From Spirogloea muscicola (Eukaryota > Streptophyta > Zygnematophyceae > Spirogloeales > Spirogloeaceae): a stretch of DNA of 12,172 nt. The position numbers and the translations under genes were made by a program. The notes beneath the pieces are model-generated. The model did no database searches. It saw only the letters and a list, made by a program, of their open reading frames with translations, and had not been told where the DNA came from. The stretch covers positions 608,060 to 620,231 of the forward strand of contig WELB01000049.1 of NCBI GenBank assembly GCA_009602725.1, given 5' to 3'. Positions 1-8,640 of this stretch are shown one piece after another. How positions within the stretch are numbered: position 1 is the first letter of the stretch; each line of letters begins with the position of its first letter.

Positions 1-107
<107 letters not shown>

Positions 108-110
108 GGG

Positions 111-210
111 GGAGAGAGGGAGAGAGGGAGAGAGCGAGAGAGAGAGAGAGGCAGAGAGAGAGGGGGAGGAGAGAGGGAGAGAGGGAGAGAGCGAGAGAGA
201 GAGAGGCAGA
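111..210. repeat. 57-bp imperfect tandem duplication, GA-rich
   Basis: The GGG triplets at 118-120 and 126-128 and the single C at 135 recur exactly 57 bases later, at 175-177, 183-185 and 192. The following GGCAGA recurs with an offset of 55, so one GA unit was lost or gained. This is a degenerate extension of the neighbouring (GA)n tract that expanded by tandem duplication. The Arg/Glu-rich reading frame through it is a by-product of composition. Confidence 0.85.
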
Positions 211-432
211 AAGGAGCGCGACAGCGCAAGCTCCAAGCCGAGCGAGGTTGCTACGACCACGACGTCCACGCCGTCGGCGCAACCGTCTGCGCCTGCTGCG
301 CCGCCGGCAGTGCAGCAGGGGCACTCTTCGTGGCAGCAGCCGCGGCAGACAACCCGAGCGCAGCTCAAGGCCGTCTCACCCGCGCCAGCTGCAGCGCTCC
401 ACGCAGCCCTTGGGGCCCCAGTCCTGCCTGCC

Positions 433-3209
433 ATGGCTGGCATGGGCCCGCAGCTGGAGGGCTTGCTGGGCTCGGACCTGGGCAAGAGGGCAGAGCGCGC
501 CAAGGGCCGGCGCGTGCGCTTCACCGGCGACGGCGGCAGCGAGGACGACGATGAAGACGACAACAACGGCAGCGGCGAGGCCGGCATGTCCGCACCAATT
601 GCCACAACCACAAACACGTCGGGCTCTCCTAGTTTGTTGCCATGCATGACGCGAAGCTCCAGGACAGCCCATCGCACGAGAGCTGGGCTCAGCTGGTCGC
701 CCAGCTGTGCAGGGCGAAGCAGCCGCGGTTTCCCAAGGGCAAGAAGCAGCGAGCGGCCTCGGCGTCGGGCGCGGACGACATGGAGCTGGGCGTCGTGGCT
801 GGCGAGGAGGAGGGACCCATCAGGGACTTCGACCCCGACGTCGCCGCGAAGCAGCGTGCCAAGCGGCGCAAGGAGATCGCGGTCGACCTGCAGACCAACG
901 AGGACACGTCCGTGCCGGACGACATTGCTGGCGCGGAGGAGGAGCTCGAGGTCGCGCCCTGCCCTGTGACCAGACATCACGTCCCTGACCCCGGGGATGC
1001 TCCATGCATGAGAGGTCGCAAGCTCTTCACACTGGTCCTGTCTCTCGATGCTGCGGGACGGCAGGCGCCCAGCGAGGACGAGGCGGCGGAGATTGAGCCC
1101 TTCAACCTGAACAAGGAGCGCGAGGAGGGCTACTTCGACGCTGAGGGCAACTACGTAGAGTACAAGGTGGACCGTGACATCAACGTAAGGCTGGACGCCC
1201 ACGCCCTCCTCTGCTCTTGGAGCTCCCAGCAGCTGACCAGCATGCAGAGACACGGCAGTCTGTCAGTTGCTCCAATCTGGTGTCATCATGGCCCCTCTCT
1301 CGTAGATGTTGAAGTCGGTTATGCATTTCAAATGGTGGTGGGATTTGCAGGACGCGTGGCTCGACAGCGTGGAGGTGGACACGTCATTGGCCAAGAAGGC
1401 TGCCGCCCGCGCAGCGGCCCAGGACGTTGCCGAGGAGGAGCTCTCGGCAGAGGAAGTCGCTGCAACCAAGCGGCGTATTGCCACGGCCCTGGAACCCCGG
1501 GAAACAGTAGGCTGCCAACACATTGAGCCCAACAATAAAGGTTTAGGGTTTGGGGCTTAGGGTTTAGGAGATTAGAGTTAGGGTGCAGGTGCGATGCAGT
1601 GCATTTAGCCTGTCACTACGTGTACAGCACATCAGAAATTTAGCTTCATTGTTGCCAACATCGAGTGAGAAGTTGCACCCCTGATGCACAAACGCCTCCT
1701 CCATTGTCTATGTGTCGCGCACTACTTATTGCCGCCGAGGTGCGAGCTTGCGCAGGTTCTTCAGGCCCTCAAACGACTAGGGGGGCCGCGCGGTGGCTCG
1801 GGCAGGGGCCGGGGCAAGGCTGAGCGCCTGCATATGTCAGAGGCGCAAAAGGCAAGATTTGACCAGCTTACCGACGACGCTATCAAGCTCATGGACCGTG
1901 GCGAGTACGGTGGGCATCCTTTCAGACACCTTGCCATTTCCAAGTCTTAAGGCTCAGATTTGTGCTCCTTGGTTTTTCATGGCTCTAGTGGTATTACTTA
2001 CTTCTGTCCGCCGTGGTTAACAGGTGTATACTCCGAGAAGCGCGAGACATTCCTACGAGAAGCTGGTGAGCGTTTCAATTGTCAATGAATCAGCACTGTT
2101 GACCCATCTATTCTGTATGACCAGGTGGTTGACGTGCATTTACACTATGTCTCACATGCTTATGCCGAATTCCTACTAATTCTCAGTCTCCACATGCTTT
2201 GCTATACGCGTATGTGCAGAGGGGTACGAGGCCCTGGCTCGAGCAAGAGCAGGGCCAGTGGACTCCAAGGATGACATGTTTGGCGACGATGACAATGACA
2301 ATGATGGTGACACGAAGGTGGCCGCTCCGGCACCGCAGCCGTCCACCAGCGAGATGAGCAAACCAAGCCAGACGATGCGCGCTCCATCACCAAAGGCTGC
2401 AACGGACGCCCCGGTAGACGGGGGGCGTGCAGGTGTGGATGGGACAAGCACCAGCTCAACGGCGCCCCAGTCAAGCAATGGCCAAGGTGAGGCTTGATCC
2501 CACCTGGCAAGCTTGACGTGACTACCAAATGAGTGTGGCTGAAGATATTTCAATTGCTTGATTGCCAGACGAGACTGCTGCCATGCTTCAACACAGATCT
2601 GGTGATTGCTTGATTCCAAGTTGTCATTGGTACTGCGCTCCTAGCTTTTGCAGGTAGTGGTGCTCCCCCAGCCGAGGGCTCGGGCTACGTATTGGACGAG
2701 AGCTCTGGGTATGTTTCCGTGCTGTTGAGCTTGAAGTGGTCAAAATCAGTGACAATAACTCGGCACTGCAACAGGCATTCCTAGCTTCTGTTGAAGGCTC
2801 ACAATATGGAGATTGATAGTGCTCAAGCAGGTCCATGTCCTGTTTCAATCTAGATGAATTGCAGTATGTGTTGTAGCATTTTGATGAATCGGTCCAAGTC
2901 CTCAACGTGAGGCTGTCACTCTTTTAACGTAGGCCGAGTCTGCTTACACTGGCCCTCACGGCCAACAACCACATGTTCTCCAGATACTATTTTAATCCTC
3001 TGGTTGGCTACTACTACGATGCCCGCAGCGGCCTCTTCTGTAGCGCGGCCACTGGGCTCTGGTAAGCCTTTCCCTTGACGCAGATCAGCTGAAATCCACG
3101 ACCAAGGAGGTGTGGCCAGCTGCTGACGCTGATGCAGGTTCTGTTACTGGTCATGTCTTGCAGGTATCGCTATGACGAGGACACGAGCACATACATGGAG
3201 GTCACATGA
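433..3209 (+). CDS. LIN1: LIN1/CD2BP2-like U5 snRNP protein, multi-exon
   Basis: Likely homologue of CD2BP2/Snu40/Lin1, a U5 snRNP-associated pre-mRNA splicing protein acting in the nucleus. Exons read: 433 to about 579-587, about 633 (or 663)-950 (or 965), 1065-1184, 1351-1506, 1756-1909, 2024-2065, 2220-2486, 2654-2708, 2984-3061, 3164-3209. Family hallmarks in order are a basic-acidic N-terminus (RRVRFTGD then DDDEDD), KQPRFPKGKK, AAKQRAKRRKEI, the signature IEPFNLNKEREEGYFDAEGN with DAWLDSVEVD joined across the 1185-1350 intron, then VLQALKRLGG, FDQLTDDAIKLMD and a SEKRETFLREAEGYEALA block. The C-terminus is an aromatic-rich, OCRE-like module (GYVLDESSGYYF, GYYYDARSGLF, TGLWYRYDED), with no visible GYF domain. 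Phases match at all junctions from 1065 onward. The start at 433 is chosen for its gccATGGc context. The first junction (about 580-632) is unresolved, because the two flanking frames differ and no clean GT donor fits. Roughly 450 residues. Confidence 0.85.
1541..1583 (+). repeat. interstitial telomere-like TTTAGGG repeats (degenerate)
   Basis: Copies and near-copies of plant-type TTTAGGG run through this stretch (gtttagggtttggggcttag, then ggtttagg, then gttaggg). It lies inside the intron 1507-1755 of the LIN1-like gene. The unit is the Arabidopsis/Chlorella type, known for plants and many green algae, and it decays toward its 3' end. It may be a scar of repair by telomerase or a chance purine-rich drift. 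Confidence 0.75.
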
Positions 3210-4052
3210 AGTCCTGGTGAAGCTGATGACTGCCTTGCTGGTCCTGCTTCGTCTGCAAGCCCTCAGGACTGGGCACCACTACTTCGGAGTGTGACCCCTT
3301 GAGCTGGCTTGTCATGCTCGAGTTGTTGATACCCTTCTGATGCTCGGCCCGTTGAGTGCACTGCGATCCGAAGTGGATGTAGTGCAGCACCTTAGGACTT
3401 GTATGGATTGCAAACGAGTGTACAGAGCAGTACACGGCAGTCTGCAGTTGCTCATCAGCTGGCAGCCATTATGTGAGTCCTGAGGGAGAAGAGCATGTTG
3501 AAGAACAGTTAAGATTGGGCATCTCACATTCTGCACCCAGATTCTTATCTGTGGGAACTGCTCATTCCACAGGAGCACAGAGGCTTGCACAGGCTCTTCC
3601 ATGTCCAACCACTCGTGTTGGTACTAGACGCTGCGTGGTCAATGAATACCCGCCTACCTCGTTGCGCTTGGCTTTGCGACTCTGTGCTTTCCGCTACTGC
3701 CATTGTCGATGACAGACCGCTGCAGGTCCTGGTCAATGGTACAGACAGATTGCACAGATAGCAGACTTTGGTAGAGTATTGCACACAGGCCGGCTATGCA
3801 CCGTGACCAGCAGCGGTGCCTTAATAATGCCACAGCAGCTGTCATTGTGACCAAGCTCAGGGCAAGCCCAAAGCGCCACACTCAATGTGGCCGTAGATGT
3901 GCAGCAAGCATGCCCCCTTGCTCTTTAAGTGATGTAAGTTGAGGTGGGGGCAGCCCCTGCTCATGCTCGTTGGAAGCTCTAGTAAGCTTTACATTGCCTC
4001 CTGAGCTTCTTGAGGCCTTCCGGAGCAGCCGCCACCACCAACTGTGGCCGAG
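3210..4052 (+). other. 3' UTR and intergenic stretch without a gene
   Basis: No reading frame here on either strand has convincing coding character or recognisable motifs. The stretch holds the 3' UTR of the LIN1-like gene and, toward its end, presumably the promoter of the OTU gene. The only plus-strand TGTAA lies at 3933-3937. If that is the true poly(A) signal, the 3' UTR is about 730 bases and little more than 100 bases remain before the OTU gene's upstream ORF. Confidence 0.6.
3933..3937 (+). terminator. TGTAA poly(A) signal, LIN1-like gene
   Basis: TGTAA is the usual polyadenylation signal of green algae. This is the first plus-strand copy I see after the stop at 3209. A 3' UTR of that length is plausible for green algae, but cleavage at an unmarked site further upstream is possible. 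Confidence 0.45.
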
Positions 4053-4118
4053 ATGCGGCAGCCGCCGAGGCTGGGCGGTCCGACGGCGGCGGCGATGGTG
4101 ACCGAGCTACGACGATGA
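4053..4118 (+). CDS. 21-codon uORF overlapping OTU gene start (ATGA)
   Basis: An ATG at 4053 opens a 21-codon frame that ends in TGA at 4116-4118. That TGA shares bases with the main ATG at 4115-4117, giving an ATGA overlap. A second ATG at 4095 lies in the same upstream frame, so both upstream starts lead to the same stop. The peptide (MRQPPRLGGPTAAAMVTELR then R) is not recognisable. The arrangement would suit termination-reinitiation control of the downstream gene, provided transcription begins before 4053. That last point is an inference and not visible here. Confidence 0.5.
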   Translation: MRQPPRLGGPTAAAMVTELRR

Positions 4119-6967
4119 CCAAGAAGAAGGCCAGAGCGGCCAAAGAGGGGAAGGCGGGTCCCGGCGCAGGCGCTGCCGAGGGCAAGCCGGCGCGCAAGGC
4201 CGGCCCTGCGAAGAAGGTGCGCTGGACATTGGCCACCAAATGCAGCAAACCCACGCAGTCTGGGCTCGTGTGATCGTTGGCAGAGCAACACGAGCGACGC
4301 CATCGCAGTGGGCGCCCACTTCGAGCGTCCTGGCTCGGCTCGGATCGGCTCGGCTCAGTTCGTGGCGAGCTTGTCATTGGCCTCGTCTGGCCAACCAGAA
4401 ATTGCTTACGCTGATCTTGAGGCAGCGGGGCTGACATGAGAGCGGTGTGCCTTGAGCCTGCGGCGGTGGCGCCAGAGGGGCGGCCGGCCGAGCGACACCG
4501 GCGCCTTCAGGGACCAGCTTCGCGTGCTCGGCCTCGGCATCCGGGAGGTCGCCGGTGATGGCAACTGCTTCTTCCGGTGCGCATCGTTCTGAGCAATGTT
4601 TGGTTGGCCGCGACGGGTCTGGCGGCATGTGCAGTCGTCTGATTTGGAGTGTCGTCGGCGTTGTAACATCGTTAGCTGCGAGGTTACTGCGAGGAATGTG
4701 CACCCATATTTTGCGTCGTACATGCTCTGTGTTGCAGAGCCGTCGCGGACCAGCTGGAGGGGTCGGAAGACGGGCACAGCAAGTACCGCCAGGACACCGT
4801 AGATTACATGGAGGTACATAGCTGCGACAGGGCTTTGTAAGTCGGGCTTGACATCAGCCTCTGCTGCCATGAGGCTTGCAGGACGACGTGCTCTACCTTG
4901 GCCCCAATGCATGGCCCGTCATCGGCACTCGTGCCACGGATGGCTCCTGCTTGACGAGACTTAGTGACCAACCTGACCAGGCCAACAGGGAGCAGTTTGA
5001 GCCCTTTGTTGAGGACGACGAGCCCTTTGACAAGTACTGCAAGAGCATGCGGGAGGATGGCGCCTGGGCCGGCCACATGGAGCTGCAGTCGCTGTCTCTT
5101 TTGAAGAAGTGTAACATCTGCATCCATCAAGTAAGCCTCTACTGACCAGTGTCGGGCTTACCTACTGTTTTGAGTCAGCTCATCCACACCTTGTGCTCCG
5201 GAGCAATCAGGGGTAGCAAGAAAAGAAGTCAGTAGAGTGGGTGCTCCTATAGCAGTACCATGGCGGCTCATGAGAACACCATCGTGGTCCAGATAAAGGC
5301 GCGAGCTCCTGATCTGAACACATGGGATGCGCTCCCTTTGTGGCCAGCTGAAGTCTCCCCGCTGGAACGTACGCAATTTCGACGGTCCAGCGGCGCGGAC
5401 AATTCACCTGTATGTTGACATCTGCCCTTTCCTACTGGGTGTGTGCTACTTGTGAGGCTACTCACCTGTAGCTGAAGGTTGTTGCCTTACTTGGTGCAGT
5501 CTGGGCTAGAGGTAGTAGCCTGCATTTTCGGAGTATACCGAGATCCACCTCATGAAGCGCAGCTCTGATTCCTTATGGATTTTTCGTCTCTCAGACTTTG
5601 ACATAAGCCGGCTTATCCACAGCACCACTCCTGAATTTTGCAACTGTGGTCTTGTTGCCTCCCCTGCCCACAGAGCCTACCATGACAACGAGCACTACAA
5701 CAGCATCCGTAAACTGGGTGATGATAGCTCTGTGGCCGCTGATAATATCCTCATTGAGGTTACAAACAATCTGCTCTGGCTGAATGAGAATGACTCAATG
5801 TTGGCATTGTTTGGCATTGCAGTTGGCAAGTCATGCTGGCATGATGCCCCCCTCTAAGATTGACTCTGGTTGAGTCCCTTGACATCAAGTGCTCAGATGC
5901 AAATGTCATGGACGACTCAACATGATGTCGTGAGAGCTTGCTGATCATGCAAGTGACTGTAATCTGGCGTGGGTTGAGCAGCTTGCAAATACACATTGTT
6001 AGGCTCCTCACAGACCGCAGATTGTCTTTGTGGCAGGCTGATGTGCTTGAAGCCACGAAGCAGTCAACAGACAAGGTCACGAAGGGCATCCGGGTTAGCA
6101 AAGCCAAGAAGGTAGTAGAAGTTGGTAGAAGGAAATCTGATTGTAAAAGCGAAGCTAAGCCATCAGAAGCAACTTCAGTGGACTGCCATCACCATGGCGC
6201 TGAAGCTATGGGTCAGCTTCTTGGAGACGACAAAGAGAGCAGAGAAGACAACTGCACAGCTACTCAGCTGGTCCAAGTTGATGAGAGAGTGGAAGCTCCA
6301 AGAGCTGCAGAGGCGGGAACCGAGAAGGTAAAGCACAATGTAGTGCTTGATGACAGTCCCCAGTACTGATAGGATGACTCTTATGAACGTACTTTCATTA
6401 TACCAGGCTTGTGCTGAACACTAGGTGAACACACCTTAATCCTTAAGGGTGCAGCTCATAGGTCATAATGTGCCTGCATATGAGTAAGCTCTGCTTGGTG
6501 AGCCGGGTGTGCTTGCATGGTGGTTGCAGGAAGCGTCTAGGAACAAGGCTTGTGCGTGTGGATCCAAGAAGAAGTATAAGGCCTGTTGTGGCTCAGCCCA
6601 GGCCAAGGGTCTATTAAGGTGTGCCACCTAGGCTGTAAACGTGCTCGAGCTGTTAGCCCTTGCTGCTCTCATGTAGTTATGGGGTCTTTGTCACACCGAA
6701 CTATTTGCAACTCTTTACCCAAGTGGGATTTGGTTATGCCTTTGATGGTCAATGGCTGGTTCTGATGAGATGCTACTTTGGGGCCTTGCATGAAACCTGT
6801 TACTGATGTTGCTACACATTATGTTGTGCAGTACAAGCGGAGCAGGACTGAGCAACAAGGAAAGAAAGCAACAAGCTCGAGCGCAGAAAGAAAGCTTGAC
6901 TGACAATAGCAAGGGCAAGACTGTCACGACCAGTGACCCCCTTGATGTGGGCTCGCTAACTATCTGA
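4115..6967 (+). CDS. OTU7: OTU deubiquitinase with SEC-C motif (OTUD3/OTU7-like)
   Basis: Cysteine protease of the OTU family that removes ubiquitin from proteins; closest known architecture is plant OTU7 (human OTUD3 shares the OTU domain). Nine exons, all phases matching: 4115-4216, 4476-4576, 4738-4813, 4981-5130, 5348-5409, 5674-5758, 6037-6327, 6530-6618, 6832-6967, giving 363 residues. The N-terminus is basic. The OTU core spans about residues 45-176: GDGNCFFRA with Asp62 and catalytic Cys65, then YRQDTVDYM, REQFEPFVEDDEPFDKYC, WAGHMELQSLSLL, ICIHQ, RNFDG and YHDNEHYNSIR with catalytic His171. Residues 193-289 are a polar, charged linker with no recognisable domain. A SEC-C zinc-binding motif (CACGSKKKYKACC, residues 297-309) follows, and the protein ends in a basic stretch closing with DPLDVGSLTI, resembling the plant family's C-terminal ending. 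Exon 4 could instead start at 4882, adding 33 in-frame codons; 4981 is preferred because it restores normal family spacing. Confidence 0.93.
4334..4358 (+). repeat. CTCGG pentanucleotide repeat, five units
   Basis: Five consecutive units, of which the third (ATCGG) and fifth (CTCAG) carry one change each. It sits within the first intron (4217-4475) of the OTU gene, and no function is evident. Confidence 0.75.
6634..6638 (+). terminator. intronic TGTAA, possible alternative poly(A) signal
   Basis: A TGTAA lies 16 bases past the donor of the last OTU-gene intron (6619-6831). If the intron were retained and the transcript cleaved here, the protein would end five codons after the split serine position (L-R-C-A-T, stop), keeping the SEC-C motif and losing the basic tail ending in DVGSLTI. 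No TGTAA was found on the plus strand between the annotated stop at 6967 and 7700, which makes this copy more notable. Use of the site is not shown. Confidence 0.3.
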
Positions 6968-7018
6968 GAAGCTCTGGGAGCTGAGCAGACATTGAAGACA
7001 GGAGTTCCTCTTTGATCG

Positions 7019-7085
7019 CCACCTAAGATGTCATTTATGCCCGTGCAACATCAATGGTGGACCCAAAATGACATTATCTAGGTGG
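7019..7085. repeat. imperfect inverted repeat, 18-20 bp arms
   Basis: Arm 7019-7036 (ccacctaagatgtcattt) pairs with arm 7066-7085 (aaatgacattatctaggtgg). The outer seven and inner nine positions pair perfectly, with a mismatch/bulge of a few bases between, around a loop of about 29 bases. It begins 52 bases after the OTU gene stop, so it would form a hairpin in that gene's 3' UTR. It may be a small MITE-like remnant or an RNA stem. Confidence 0.7.
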
Positions 7086-7402
7086 TCACCGCGTCTCGCA
7101 TTATTCAAGTGCTGCTTTGGAAGGGTATTCTGCTTAAGTTCTTGGGGGGAATGGCAGCCATGACAAAATGCTTGCTTAAAGTGGTTGATAGCAGTTGCTA
7201 AGGCCTACATCAAGGATTTGCACCCATGGTGCGTATCAAAATGGCAATTATCAACATGCGATGGCCAGAACTTGCTGAACATGGGCTGCACATTGGCTGC
7301 AGGAGCTTACTATGCTTTGCTGAAAATGCACATTTGTTCCAAAGATGATGGTAGCTCTACTAGTCAAAGTCAGCTTGTCAAATTGCAATATTATGATCAT
7401 AC

Positions 7403-7407
7403 TTACA
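7403..7407 (-). terminator. TGTAA poly(A) signal, Sel1-like gene
   Basis: Minus-strand TGTAA (TTACA on plus) lies about 300 bases past the stop of the Sel1-like gene at 7706. This distance fits a green-algal 3' UTR. Confidence 0.45.
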
Positions 7408-7705
7408 GTATCTTCTGATCTTAGTACTGGAAGGCAAGACTACAGCAATTCGACCCAACGTCGCCTTTGGTCAGCCAGCCAGCCAACATGGGGTCCAATA
7501 CTATGGACCTAACACAGTCGTTTCCTCTGGGCTGGCCAATCATAGCCATCGCCCTCTAAGGAAAGAGTCTCTCCAACACATCTTCTCAAGTATCTCAGAT
7601 GAATCAAGTGGGAAAGACTACGACGTCCAGCAACCTCAGCTCACACGAAGCTCGGCTGACTTTTCCGATGCAGATTCGTGGGCTCCATGAGAGGGCACAC
7701 CCAGC

Positions 7706-8196
7706 TCAGGGCGGCTGCTGGAGTGCGCCGCCGCCCTCGCGGGAGAGCTGCTCGAGCAGCTCGCGGGCGCCCACGTCAGACCTGGCCGCCAACCTGAGCC
7801 AGAATAGCGCCTGCAATGGGCAGGGCGTCGCCAGCTCAGAACTGCAGACCTTACTGCTAGCCGGCTCTATCACCAGCGGCAGCCATTGTTGTGGTGGTGG
7901 ATTAGCAATAAGCTCTGACTGATTGATACCTGGCTTTGGTGCCAGCACCAACGGCAAGGACATGGGGCTTACAGCTGTGAATTTCAGTGGCTAGACCATA
8001 AGCGCTGAGAGCCCGGAAGGGGCGTCACCTTGCCGGCGTCGGGCTGGGCGCCGTAGCCGGCCATGAGCATCTGCGCGAGCAGCAGCTGGCTGGCGGCGTC
8101 GCCCGCCGCCGCCTCCACGGCCGTGGCCTCGTGCCACCGGGCTGCGCACTCCGCCACCACAGCCCGCAGCGGCCGCCGGTTCGCCGCCGCCGNCCA
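7706..8196 (-). CDS. Sel1-like helical-repeat protein, 3' part only
   Basis: Two exons are joined on the minus strand: one ends at 8029 (AAG|GTGACG donor) and the last runs 7810-7706 after a CAG acceptor, with intron 8028-7811 in phase 0. The joined product reads AARWHEATAVEAAAGDAAS, QLLLAQMLMAGYGAQPDAGK, ALFWLRLAARSDVGARELLE, QLSREGG and a short tail to the stop. The pattern A-A-x-Q-L-x-L-A-x-M-L-x-x-G-Y-G-x-x-x-D-x-x-K-A-x-x-W-x-x-x-A-A fits a Sel1-like (TPR-related) repeat, which mediates protein-protein contacts in many unrelated proteins, so no specific function is claimed. The 5' boundary is unresolved: 8196 is a possible exon start after CAG, but the frame stays open through an ambiguous base (8193) and a (CCG)n tract that reads as poly-Arg. 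No start codon can be assigned. Confidence 0.6.
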
Positions 8197-8228
8197 CTGG
8201 CGACGGCCCGAGCTGACGGCCAGGCTCC

Positions 8229-8252
8229 ACCGCCGCCGCCGCCGCCGCCGAA

Positions 8253-8290
<38 letters not shown>

Positions 8291-8291
8291 G
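8229..8291. repeat. (CCG)n trinucleotide tract
   Basis: Runs of CCG are interrupted once by AAG. On the minus strand it would encode poly-Arg, poly-Gly or poly-Ala depending on frame, so long open frames through it on both strands are uninformative. It may lie in the 5' part of the Sel1-like gene. Such tracts are prone to sequencing and assembly length errors, and an ambiguous base (N) lies 36 bases away. Confidence 0.95.
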
Positions 8292-8379
8292 CCCGCGGCT
8301 GGCGACGACCACCAGGTGACGCCTCGGAGTGAGGCGGTTTGCCAGCGTGTGATGTACAACTGTCAATGCTCTTTTTGCG

Positions 8380-8450
8380 TCTGTACTTGGCCACTCAGGC
8401 CCACTATCACTCAATACACACCATTTCCTGCCGTGACCAGCTGAGGTCCC
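8380..8450 (+). repeat. diverged repeat block X, copy 1
   Basis: Reads ctgtacttggccactcaggc and continues through cactcaatacacaccatttc. A second copy at 9195-9275 reads cttgtatttcgccactgagg and continues through cactcaatacgcgtcctctt, in the same orientation with a few small gaps. The exact shared 10-mer is CACTCAATAC. Similarity was judged by eye. Confidence 0.5.
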
Positions 8451-8506
8451 TTTTCCGATGGCGACGTCTTTCCGCCTGCTAGCTATTCAGATTTGCATCT
8501 ACTGAC

Positions 8507-8602
8507 TAGAGGTTACTGAGAGTCCGCTTGCTGCTGTCTCAGTCCTTAGCACTCCGGCTCCTTCAGACCTTGTCCATTCCTTTGGGCTGGCCTCTCCCAG
8601 CC
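8507..8602 (+). repeat. diverged repeat family Y, copy 1
   Basis: Begins tagaggttactgagag and ends with the hairpin GGCTGG-cctctc-CCAGCC. It is related directly to 8869-8990 and inversely to 9309-9380. Its reverse complement reads ggccagcccaaaggaatgga then caaggtct, close to ggccagcccaaagagggatt then ggacgaggtc at 9319 onward. The 12-mer agaccttgtcca (8565-8576) recurs exactly inverted at 9509-9520. Confidence 0.6.
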
Positions 8603-8640
8603 ACCAGTTAATCTGGCCGCGCTTGCTTATTTCCTCTCAA

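Larger units (their letters stand above)
6968..7705. other. convergent intergenic region, two 3' UTRs
   Basis: This stretch lies between the OTU gene stop (+) and the Sel1-like gene stop (-). It is more AT-rich than the exons. A 77-codon plus-strand frame at 7185-7418 shows no motif and no codon bias. It holds an inverted repeat (7019-7085), a minus-strand TGTAA (7403-7407), a short CAGC run near 7470 and a 6-bp hairpin, GGTCCA/TGGACC, at 7492-7509. Confidence 0.6.

Noticed and set aside
7185-7418. 77-codon plus-strand frame after the OTU gene
   Set aside because: AT-rich codon use unlike the real exons, no motif, and it contains the probable poly(A) signal of the convergent gene on the opposite strand.
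7599-7922. 107-codon plus-strand frame
   Set aside because: It lies antisense to the last exon and intron of the Sel1-like gene, is Ser-rich, and has no motif or independent coding evidence.
7984-8414. Poly-Gly, poly-Ala and poly-Pro frames around the CCG tract on both strands
   Set aside because: They are composition artefacts of the triplet repeat. Only the frame linked to the Sel1-like motif and a spliceable donor at 8029 is supported.
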